From Bradyrhizobium sp. 164 (GTDB taxonomy: Bacteria > Pseudomonadota > Alphaproteobacteria > Rhizobiales > Xanthobacteraceae): a stretch of 64,000 nucleotides of DNA. Positions 56,765-64,000 of this stretch are shown piece by piece. Within the stretch, counting starts at the first letter, position 1. Every line of letters starts with the position of its first letter. The stretch covers positions 124,001 through 188,000 of the forward strand of contig NZ_JADPKA010000018.1 in assembly GCF_023073715.1 (NCBI RefSeq), in the 5' to 3' direction. A model generated the notes under the pieces. It did no database searches. It saw only the letters and a program-made list of their open reading frames with translations, and was not told the origin of the DNA. The position numbers and the translations under genes are program-made.

Positions 56765-57466
56765 TTAATGGTTCTCCATAGGCGTGGCGTTCTGGCCGCG
56801 CAGCACGATGTCAAAGCGATAGCACAGCGCCCATTCGGGCTGTGTGTTCTCGAGATCGAAGGAAGAGACCATCCGCGCCCGCGCCTTTTCGTCCGGCACC
56901 GAATTGAAGATCGGGTCGAACGGGAACAGCGGATCGTTCGGGAAATACATCTGCGTCACGAGGCGCGTGACAAAGGAATGGCCGAAGACCGAGAGGTGGA
57001 TGTGCGCGGGCCGCCACGCATTGTGATGATTGCCCCAGGGATAAGCGCCCGGCTTGATGGTGACGAAGCGGTAGTAACCTGAGGCATCGCTCACGGTACG
57101 GCCGGCGCCCGTGAAATTTGGATCGAGCGGTGCCGGGTGCTGGTCACGGACATGGACATAGCGGCCGCAGGAATTGGCCTGCCAGATTTCGACCAGCGAG
57201 TTCGGCACGCCGCGGCCGTCCTCGTCGCGGACGTGGCCATGCACGATGATGCGCTCGCCGAGCGGCTCGCCACTTTGCTGGCGGGTCAGATCATTGTCGC
57301 CCTCGCGCACGGTCTCGTGGCCATAGACCGGGCCAGTCAGCTCCGACAGGGTGTGGCGCATCGGAATCAAGGGCTGGTGCGGCGCGCGCTTGATCGAGCT
57401 CTTGTACTCGGGAGACAGCGGCAGCGGATGCGCCTTGTTGCTGTCGACGGGATAGATGAACGTCAT
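56765..57466 (-). CDS. pcaH: Protocatechuate 3,4-dioxygenase beta subunit
   Basis: A 233-residue beta subunit carrying the catalytic ferric iron. The ligands are visible as Tyr in SCGRYVHVRD, Tyr in KPGAYPWGN and the two His in AWRPAHIHLSVFG, the standard two-Tyr two-His set. GERIIVHGHVRDEDGRGVPNSLVEIWQAN is the family core. The ATG ending at 57466 follows GGAGGAG. Its 5' leader holds a strong hairpin at 57481-57499. It is the first gene of the pcaHG pair; pcaF is just upstream on the same strand beyond a repeat. Confidence 0.97.
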   Translation of the reverse strand: MTFIYPVDSNKAHPLPLSPEYKSSIKRAPHQPLIPMRHTLSELTGPVYGHETVREGDNDLTRQQSGEPLGERIIVHGHVRDEDGRGVPNSLVEIWQANSCGRYVHVRDQHPAPLDPNFTGAGRTVSDASGYYRFVTIKPGAYPWGNHHNAWRPAHIHLSVFGHSFVTRLVTQMYFPNDPLFPFDPIFNSVPDEKARARMVSSFDLENTQPEWALCYRFDIVLRGQNATPMENH

Positions 57467-57480
57467 TGGCGAACTCCTCC

Positions 57481-57521
57481 CCGGCCGTTCAGGGGCCGGT
57501 CAACGCTCGACAATCATTATA
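57481..57521 (-). promoter_or_regulatory. pcaH leader: hairpin and candidate -10 element
   Basis: A perfect ccggcc (57481-57486) / ggccgg (57494-57499) hairpin lies just 5' of the pcaH ribosome binding site. Upstream on the minus strand is TATAAT (57521-57516), a perfect -10 hexamer; the matching -35 is poor (GCTTCC at 57544-57539 for a 17-base spacing), suggesting activator-dependent expression. Confidence 0.5.
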
Positions 57522-57566
57522 GGACATAACTAATTTGGGGAAGCGGGTTTCGCAGCCCCTATTACT

Positions 57567-57653
57567 TGTTGTTCCGGGGCAGCCCGAGAGGGCTGAACCC
57601 GAAATCTCGAGATCCCGGGTTCGGTGCAAGCGCACCACGCCCGGGGATGACGA
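57567..57653. repeat. Palindromic intergenic repeat, family A copy 4
   Basis: ttgttccggggcagcccgag at one end and cgcccggggatgacgag at the other, with an internal palindrome gaacccgaaatctcgagatcccgggttc. It lies between pcaF and pcaH. Confidence 0.65.
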
Positions 57654-57669
57654 GATGCGCCGCGCCCCG

Positions 57670-58878
57670 TCAGTTCAATTTCTCGATCGCGACCGCGACG
57701 CCCTGGCCGACGCCGACGCACATGGTGGCAAGCGCGAGCTTGCCGCCGCGCTTTTCCATGCCATGCACGGCGGTGAGCGCGAGACGGGCGCCACTCATGC
57801 CGAGGGGATGGCCGAGCGCGATGGCGCCGCCATGCGGATTGACGAAGTCGGCGTCATCAGCCACGCCAAGCTGACGCATGCAGGCGATGCCCTGCGAGGC
57901 GAAGGCTTCATTCAGCTCGATCAAGTCGAAATCGCTGATCTTCTTGCCGAGTCGCTCCATCAGCTTGCGCGTCGCCGGCACGGGTCCAATGCCCATGATG
58001 CGCGGCGGCACGCCGGCCGAGGCGAGGCCGAGAATGCGCGCGCGGGGTGTCAGCCCGTGCTTCTTCACCGCAGCTTCGGATGCGAGGATCATCGCGGCGG
58101 CGCCGTCATTGACGCCGGAGGCGTTGCCGGCAGTGACCGTGCCGGGATTGCGCACGATCGGCTTCAGCTTGGCGAGCCCCTCCAGCGTGGTCTCGGGGCG
58201 CGGATGCTCGTCCTTGTCCACCGTGATAGGGCCGGCCTTGCCGCCGGCAATGGTGATCGGGGTGATCTCTTCCGCAAAATAGCCGGATGCAATCGCCGCG
58301 CCGGCACGCTGCTGCGAGCGGATCGCGAAGGCGTCCTGGTCGGCGCGCGAGACCTGGAATTCCTCGGCGACATTTTCGCCGGTCTCCGGCATCGCGTCGA
58401 CGCCATACTGCGCCTTGAGCAGCGGATTGATGAAGCGCCAGCCGATCGTGGTGTCGAAGATCTCGGCCGAACGCGAGAACGCCTCCTGCGCCTTGCCCAT
58501 GACGAAGGGGGCACGGGTCATGGATTCGACACCGCCGGCAATCGCAAGCTCGATCTCGCCGGAGCGGATGGCGCGCCCCGCGGCGCCGACCGCATCCAGC
58601 CCGGACGCGCAGAGCCGGTTCAGGGTCTGGCCCGGAACCGAATCCGGCAGGCCCGCCAGCAACAGCGCCATGCGTGCGACGTTGCGATTGTCCTCGCCGG
58701 CCTGATTGGCGCAGCCGAAGAAGACTTCGTCGACCTGGCCCCAGTCGAGATTGGGACGCTTGGCCATCAGCGCCTTGATCGGCGCGGCCGCCAGGTCGTC
58801 GGCGCGCACCTTGGCGAGCGAGCCGCCGAAACGGCCAATCGGGGTCCGCACGGCATCGCAAATAAAGACGTCACGCAT
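57670..58878 (-). CDS. pcaF: 3-oxoadipyl-CoA thiolase
   Basis: A 402-residue thiolase, taken as beta-ketoadipyl-CoA thiolase (last step of protocatechuate breakdown to acetyl-CoA and succinyl-CoA) because of its length, its start MRDVFICDAVRTPIGRFGGSL and the neighbouring pcaHG genes. Catalytic residues are Cys in LNRLCASGLDAV, His in GGAIALGHPLGMSGAR and Cys in LATMCVGVGQGVA. The middle TVDKDEHPRPETTLEGLAKLKP is typical of PcaF/PaaJ, so a phenylacetate-pathway role cannot be fully excluded. It is divergent from mutS. Confidence 0.92.
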   Translation of the reverse strand: MRDVFICDAVRTPIGRFGGSLAKVRADDLAAAPIKALMAKRPNLDWGQVDEVFFGCANQAGEDNRNVARMALLLAGLPDSVPGQTLNRLCASGLDAVGAAGRAIRSGEIELAIAGGVESMTRAPFVMGKAQEAFSRSAEIFDTTIGWRFINPLLKAQYGVDAMPETGENVAEEFQVSRADQDAFAIRSQQRAGAAIASGYFAEEITPITIAGGKAGPITVDKDEHPRPETTLEGLAKLKPIVRNPGTVTAGNASGVNDGAAAMILASEAAVKKHGLTPRARILGLASAGVPPRIMGIGPVPATRKLMERLGKKISDFDLIELNEAFASQGIACMRQLGVADDADFVNPHGGAIALGHPLGMSGARLALTAVHGMEKRGGKLALATMCVGVGQGVAVAIEKLN

Positions 58879-59095
58879 CGCTGTTCTCCCTGAATGCCGC
58901 GGTTCGGCCCAATTTCTTCAATGAGGGCGGAGTTTTAGGAGGGCGCCCGCGGCAGGTCAATTGACGGTTTCGCGTGCGACTCGCAGGGGGCCAGCCGCCC
59001 GCAACGCATGCCGCGGTGCGGACAACGTGGAAAACCTCACCTGCCCGGCCAAAGCGATAGGACCGGGGAGCGAAATTTTGTAGGTTGCACCGCCC

Positions 59096-61834
59096 ATGGC
59101 AATGCAACAGCCAATACCTGTACCGCCTCCCGACGACACGCCCGCGCCGCAGGCGGAAGCTGCCGCGCGTGTCACGCCCATGATGGAACAGTACCTCGAG
59201 ATCAAGGCGGCGCATCAGGGCTTGCTGCTGTTCTACCGGATGGGCGATTTCTACGAATTGTTCTTCGAGGACGCCGAAATTGCCTCGAAGACGCTCGGCA
59301 TCGTCTTGACCAAGCGCGGCAAGCATCAGGGCGCGGATATCCCGATGTGCGGCGTGCCGGTCGAACGCTCCGAGGATTATCTGCACCGCCTGATATCAGC
59401 CGGCCACCGGGTCGCTGTCTGCGAGCAGACCGAGGATCCCGCTGCGGCCAAGGCGCGCGGGAACAAGAGCGTGGTGCGCCGCGGCGTGGTGCGGCTGGTC
59501 ACGCCGGGCACGCTGACCGAGGACACGCTGTTGGACGCGCGTGCGAACAACTACCTGCTGGCGATCGCGCGCGCCCGCTCCTCCGCCGGTGGCGACCGCT
59601 TCGGCCTTGCCTGGATCGACATCTCGACCGCCGAATTCATGGTGACGGAGTGCGGCGGCGGCGAGCTCGCCGCCACGCTGGCGCGCATCAATCCGAACGA
59701 GGCGATCGTCACCGACGCGCTCTATAACGACAGCGAGCTCGGACAGATGTTGCGCGAGCTGCCGGCGGTAACGCCGCTGACCCGCGACGTGTTCGACGGC
59801 GCCACCGCCGAGAAGCGGCTGTGCGACTATTTCGCTGTCGCCACAATGGATGGGCTGGCGCAGCTCACGCGTCTGGAAGCCACCGCTGCGGCCGCCGCCG
59901 TCACCTACGTCGACCGCACCCAGGTCGGCAAGCATCCGCCGCTGCCGCCGCCGGCGCGCGAAGCCTCGGGCGCAACCATGGCGATCGATCCGGCCACCCG
60001 CGCCAATCTCGAATTGACGCGCACGCTCGCCGGCGAACGCCGCGGCTCGCTGCTCGACGCGATCGACTGCACGGTGACCTCGGCCGGTTCGCGGCTGCTG
60101 GCGCAGCGACTGGCGGCGCCACTGACCGATGCGCTGGCGATCGCGCGGCGGCTCGATGCTGTCGGAACCTTCGTTACCGATTCCGCCGCGCGCGAAGACA
60201 TCCGCAGCATTTTGCGCGGCGCGCCCGACATGTCACGGGCGCTGGCCCGTCTCTCGGTCGGCCGCGGCGGACCGCGCGACCTCGCCGGCATCCGCGACGG
60301 CATCATCGCCGCCGACCAGGTGCTGACGCGGCTGTCCGAGCTCGACCAGCCGCCGCAGGAGATCGTGGCGGTGATGGCGGCGCTGCAAAAGCCATCTCGC
60401 GCGCTGGCGACCGAGTTTGCCGGCGCGCTCGATGAGCAACTGCCATTGATCAAGCGCGACGGCGGCTTCGTGCGCCAGGCTTACGAGCCTGCGCTCGACG
60501 AAGCCCGCAACCTGCGCGATGCTTCGCGCCTGGTGGTGGCCTCGATGCAAGCCCGCTACGCCGACCAAACCGGCGTGAAGGCCCTGAAGATCCGGCACAA
60601 CAATGTGCTCGGCTATTTCGTCGAGGTGACCGCGCAGCACGGCGACAAGCTGATGTCGCCGCCGCTGAATGCGACCTTCATTCATCGCCAGACGCTGGCG
60701 GGCCAGGTGCGCTTCACGACCTCGGAGCTGGGCGAGATGGAGGCCAAGATCGCCAATGCCGGCGACCGCGCGCTCGGGCTCGAGCTCGAGATCTTCGAGC
60801 GGCTCTGCGCCAAGGCGCTCGAGATCAGCGAAGACTTGCGCGCCGCCGCGCACGGCTTTGCGCTGCTCGATGTCGCGACGTCGCTGGCCAAGCTGGCGGT
60901 CGACGAGAATTACGTGCGGCCCGAGGTCGACACCTCGCTCGGCTTTGCGATCGAAGCCGGCCGCCATCCCGTGGTGGAGCAGGCGCTCAAGCGCAATGGC
61001 GAGCCGTTCATCGCCAATGCCTGCGACCTCTCGCCGGCACCCGGACAGAAGTCAGGCCAGCTCTGGCTGCTCACCGGTCCGAATATGGCAGGTAAATCCA
61101 CATTCCTGCGCCAGAACGCACTGATCGCCCTGATGGCGCAGATCGGCAGTTTTGTGCCGGCCGCGCGGGCGAGGATCGGCATCGTCGATCGCCTGTTCTC
61201 GCGGGTCGGCGCGGCCGACGATCTCGCCCGCGGCCGCTCCACCTTCATGGTGGAGATGGTCGAGACCGCGGCGATCCTGAATCAGGCCGGCGAGCGCGCA
61301 CTCGTGATCCTCGACGAGATTGGCCGCGGCACCGCGACCTTCGACGGCCTCTCGATCGCCTGGGCCGCGATCGAGCATCTGCACGAGAGCAATCGCTGCC
61401 GCACGCTGTTCGCCACGCATTATCACGAGCTGACGGCGCTCTCGGCAAAACTGCCGCGCATGTTCAACGCCACCGTGCGCGTGAAGGAATGGCAGGGCAA
61501 TGTCGTGTTCCTGCACGAGGTGCTGCCGGGCTCGGCCGATCGCTCCTACGGCATTCAGGTGGCCAAGCTCGCCGGCCTGCCACCGGCCGTGATCACGCGA
61601 GCCAAATCGGTGCTGGCCAAGCTGGAGGCCCAGGACCGCGGCCAGACCGCCCGCGCCCTCGCCGACGATCTGCCGCTGTTCGCCGTGCCCTCGCGCGCCG
61701 CGGCGGAGGCCGCGCCGCCGAGCGAAGCGGAGCTTCTCATGGAAGCGGTGAAGGCGTTACATCCCGACGAGATGTCGCCGCGCGAGGCGCTGGATGCGCT
61801 GTATGCGTTGAAGGCCAAGCTGCCGAAGCAATAA
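59096..61834 (+). CDS. mutS: DNA mismatch repair protein
   Basis: A 912-residue MutS. The mismatch-recognition domain has [16 protein letters not shown], including the F-x-E mismatch-contact motif, and continues through connector, lever and clamp domains (residues ~140-580). The ATPase domain has Walker [31 protein letters not shown] (signature), Walker [16 protein letters not shown] and [12 protein letters not shown] Pro-rich ~20-residue N-terminal extension and a short C-terminal helix pair complete it. The ATG at 59096 (MAMQQPIPV) was used. Single copy, no partner mutL in the window. Confidence 0.97.
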   Translation: MAMQQPIPVPPPDDTPAPQAEAAARVTPMMEQYLEIKAAHQGLLLFYRMGDFYELFFEDAEIASKTLGIVLTKRGKHQGADIPMCGVPVERSEDYLHRLISAGHRVAVCEQTEDPAAAKARGNKSVVRRGVVRLVTPGTLTEDTLLDARANNYLLAIARARSSAGGDRFGLAWIDISTAEFMVTECGGGELAATLARINPNEAIVTDALYNDSELGQMLRELPAVTPLTRDVFDGATAEKRLCDYFAVATMDGLAQLTRLEATAAAAAVTYVDRTQVGKHPPLPPPAREASGATMAIDPATRANLELTRTLAGERRGSLLDAIDCTVTSAGSRLLAQRLAAPLTDALAIARRLDAVGTFVTDSAAREDIRSILRGAPDMSRALARLSVGRGGPRDLAGIRDGIIAADQVLTRLSELDQPPQEIVAVMAALQKPSRALATEFAGALDEQLPLIKRDGGFVRQAYEPALDEARNLRDASRLVVASMQARYADQTGVKALKIRHNNVLGYFVEVTAQHGDKLMSPPLNATFIHRQTLAGQVRFTTSELGEMEAKIANAGDRALGLELEIFERLCAKALEISEDLRAAAHGFALLDVATSLAKLAVDENYVRPEVDTSLGFAIEAGRHPVVEQALKRNGEPFIANACDLSPAPGQKSGQLWLLTGPNMAGKSTFLRQNALIALMAQIGSFVPAARARIGIVDRLFSRVGAADDLARGRSTFMVEMVETAAILNQAGERALVILDEIGRGTATFDGLSIAWAAIEHLHESNRCRTLFATHYHELTALSAKLPRMFNATVRVKEWQGNVVFLHEVLPGSADRSYGIQVAKLAGLPPAVITRAKSVLAKLEAQDRGQTARALADDLPLFAVPSRAAAEAAPPSEAELLMEAVKALHPDEMSPREALDALYALKAKLPKQ

Positions 61835-61853
61835 GCACGCCGCGACCGCAATC

Positions 61854-61938
61854 GTCATTGCGAGCGGAGCGAAGCAATCCATTCTCTCTCCCCGCGATCG
61901 TCTGGATGCTTCGTCGCCTCGATCCTTGCAACGACGAA
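61854..61938. repeat. Palindromic intergenic repeat, family B copy 3
   Basis: gtcattgcgagcggagcgaagcaatccattc at the left and ggatgcttcgtcgcc...cttgcaacgac at the right form the inverted arms, weaker than in the copy at 43033. It lies after mutS, between convergent genes. Confidence 0.65.
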
Positions 61939-61940
61939 GG

Positions 61941-62738
61941 TTAGTGCGCCAGCCGCTTCCTTCGTCCATTCCACCACAGCGTCAGGTTCCACACGATGCA
62001 GGTGGCGAGCCCCATGCTGAGGCCTATCGCGGAGCCGAAGTTTGCGGCGCCGACATGCATCACGGCAATCGCCATACCGAAGCCGAGCAAGCCCCAGGCA
62101 GAATTGGCAAGCACCGCGGCGGTCGGCGGGCCACCGATGCGCGGATGCAGGATCACCATCATGCTGGTGAAGACGATCGGGTAGAGCGCGATGACGCCGG
62201 AGACGCGCGGGCCGACCCAGCCCGAGGTGGAAACCACGATGGCGACGAGCGTCGCCACCAAAGCGGCGCGGAACGGAATGTCGTACCAGCGACGCGTCAC
62301 TAACGGCATCTTCACATGGCGGTACTTAGCGAGCAGCGGAATGCAGATTCCGAAGGCAATCAGGTTCACGGCGAGTCCGGCCGTCAAGGTCCAGTCGAAC
62401 AGGCGGATGATGGAGGCCAGCACGATCCACACGGCGATCGCGCTGCCGGCACTCACCAGCAGATTGTGCCGCTGCGCCAGCACGACATAGCAGAGGCCAA
62501 GCACGATCGTCGCCGCGTTGACGGGAAGGCTCGACAGCGCCCCTTGCGCGATGAAGGCGGCGTCATGGTCGAGCGCGAGAAAGACATAGGAAGGACCCGC
62601 TGAGATCGGTAGCGTCGCCACCAGCGCACCGATCACTGGGCCGGAACGTTCGGTGATGATCGACGCCGTCACGACGAACGCCGCCGCGATCGCCATGCGC
62701 AGGAGAAGGAAAAGGATGAGGTGGAGATCGGGGGACAT
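61941..62738 (-). CDS. Hypothetical membrane protein with internal duplication
   Basis: A 265-residue polytopic membrane protein with about eight membrane segments. I do not recognise the family. Two segments align by eye: SGPVIGALVATLPISAG (residues 32-48) and VGPRVSGVIALYPIVFT (175-191), each followed by a long aliphatic helix and a small-residue-rich helix, which suggests two homologous halves as in many transporters. The ATG ending at 62738 starts directly before the first helix. It stands alone between mutS and osmC. Function unknown. Confidence 0.8.
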   Translation of the reverse strand: MSPDLHLILFLLLRMAIAAAFVVTASIITERSGPVIGALVATLPISAGPSYVFLALDHDAAFIAQGALSSLPVNAATIVLGLCYVVLAQRHNLLVSAGSAIAVWIVLASIIRLFDWTLTAGLAVNLIAFGICIPLLAKYRHVKMPLVTRRWYDIPFRAALVATLVAIVVSTSGWVGPRVSGVIALYPIVFTSMMVILHPRIGGPPTAAVLANSAWGLLGFGMAIAVMHVGAANFGSAIGLSMGLATCIVWNLTLWWNGRRKRLAH

Positions 62739-62783
62739 CTAGCGCGGGATGATTTTTGTTGAGGCGAATTATCCGCGGGTTCG

Positions 62784-62806
62784 TTCACCTCTCCCGGAGG
62801 GAGAGG
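62784..62806. repeat. Short ctctcccg hairpin
   Basis: cacctctcccggagggagagg folds into a short hairpin with arms cctctccc / gggagagg. A second half-related segment (gcaacctctccca) lies at about 62880-62893. It is in the 167-bp gap upstream of the membrane protein gene. Confidence 0.5.
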
Positions 62807-62905
62807 TCGATTTGCACAGCACATCGGGTGACGGCTTCAGGTCCCCACGAGAGAACGCCCCTCACCCGCGCCGTCGGCGCAACCTCTCCCAATGGAAATG
62901 GGCAG

Positions 62906-63415
62906 CTACATCCGCTGCATCGACACCGACACCTTCGGGCCGTTCTTGATGGTCTGATAGACCACGCAATAGCGCTCGGTGAGCTTCAGCAACAGATCGA
63001 GCTTATCCTGCGGCGCGTCGGTGTCGACCTCGAAGCGCAGCCGGATCTCGGCGAAGCCGACCGGGGTCTCCTTATCGACGCCGAGCGTGCCGCGGAAATC
63101 GAGATCACCCTCGGCATAGACGTTGCCGGTCTTCAAGGGCACCTCGATCGCGGTCGCAACCGATTTCAGCGTGACGCCGGCGCAGGCGACCAGCGCTTCC
63201 AGCAACATGTCGCCGGAGCACAGCTCGAGGCCGGAGCCGCCGGTGGCCGGATGCAGGCCGGCCATCGCAATGGCGCGTCCGGTCTCGACCTTGCAGGCGA
63301 TGCCTTCGCTGTCGGTCGAACCCTTCGCCTTCAGCGTGATCAGCGCGGCCTTCGGATCAGTCTTGTAGCGCTCCTTGATCGGGGCCTGCATCCGGCGCAA
63401 TTGGGCAGCGTCCAT
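62906..63415 (-). CDS. OsmC family protein
   Basis: A 169-residue OsmC/Ohr-fold protein. The reactive cysteine of the fold is in LELCSGDMLLEALVACAGVTLKSVA, where C-S-G-D and C-A-G are both family positions. The early GIACKVETGRAIAMAGLHPATGGSG and late VDTDAPQDKLDLLLKLTERYCVVYQTI also match. OsmC proteins reduce organic hydroperoxides with Cys pairs, but this sub-branch (starting MDAAQLRRMQAPIKERYK) is not biochemically defined to my knowledge. It lies 54 bp downstream of the ABC ATPase stop on the same strand. Confidence 0.88.
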   Translation of the reverse strand: MDAAQLRRMQAPIKERYKTDPKAALITLKAKGSTDSEGIACKVETGRAIAMAGLHPATGGSGLELCSGDMLLEALVACAGVTLKSVATAIEVPLKTGNVYAEGDLDFRGTLGVDKETPVGFAEIRLRFEVDTDAPQDKLDLLLKLTERYCVVYQTIKNGPKVSVSMQRM

Positions 63416-63469
63416 GTTCGTTCTCTCCCGGAAGATTGCCCCTCGATGTACCGGCTTGGAGACGAATTG

Positions 63470-64000
<531 letters not shown>

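Overview
The window is chromosomal DNA from a GC-rich alphaproteobacterium, most likely Bradyrhizobium or a close relative. Three things point there: dense GC-ending codon use, many CoA-thioester and aromatic catabolic genes, and an amino acid:[carrier protein] ligase whose metal-binding residues (C131, E176, C279) fall at the numbers I recall for the characterised B. japonicum protein Bll0957. No rRNA, tRNA, CRISPR array, intact transposon or replication origin was recognised. The window starts inside one gene (biotin-dependent carboxylase) and ends inside another (ABC ATPase).

Region 1 (1-14.6 kb) is an acyl-CoA catabolic island. On the minus strand it holds a biotin carboxylase subunit and a carboxyltransferase (closest by eye to the geranyl-CoA/methylcrotonyl-CoA carboxylase group), a beta-keto acid cleavage enzyme, an AraC regulator, a glutathione transferase, a citronellyl-CoA-dehydrogenase-like enzyme and a second acyl-CoA dehydrogenase. 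Divergent from these are an AMP-forming acyl-CoA ligase, an orphan branched-chain-type binding protein, a decayed class-GN-like sortase and an ADP-forming acyl-CoA synthetase. Region 2 (14.7-21 kb) has an MCE/MlaD protein, a Baeyer-Villiger-type monooxygenase, a secreted trypsin-like protease, a HAD hydrolase and the methionine-salvage pair mtnP-mtnA.

Region 3 (21.2-25.0 kb) is the most interesting part. A small acyl carrier protein is divergent from an acyl-CoA-dehydrogenase-like flavoprotein, an aminoacyl-tRNA-synthetase-like amino acid:[carrier protein] ligase and a GNAT-like protein. This looks like a dedicated pathway that loads an amino acid on a carrier protein and modifies it; its product is unknown to me. 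The flavoprotein appears to lack the usual C-terminal catalytic glutamate.

Region 4 (25.3-37.4 kb) contains a multi-PAS GGDEF-EAL gene broken by a single-base deletion, a complete tripartite tricarboxylate transporter (TctC-TctB-TctA order), a second GGDEF-EAL protein with a degenerate GGDEF motif, and housekeeping genes (rpmF, mtgA, a farnesyl-diphosphate-synthase-type gene). Region 5 (37.4-49.6 kb) holds a secreted caspase-like protein, a GFA protein, a class A beta-lactamase, a Na+/H+ antiporter, an amidase, a Rieske oxygenase, a TauD-type dioxygenase, a small unlisted ORF, ispG, a drug/metabolite exporter and a Zur-like regulator.

Region 6 (49.7-64 kb) holds a MarR-EmrA-EmrB efflux operon with a palindromic operator candidate, a phosphotransferase, a chemoreceptor, beta-ketoadipate genes (pcaH, pcaG, pcaF), mutS, an internally duplicated membrane protein, an OsmC protein and an ABC ATPase. 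Intergenic spaces carry several families of palindromic repeats of about 60-125 bp, one of which separates two dehydrogenase genes of an apparent operon.
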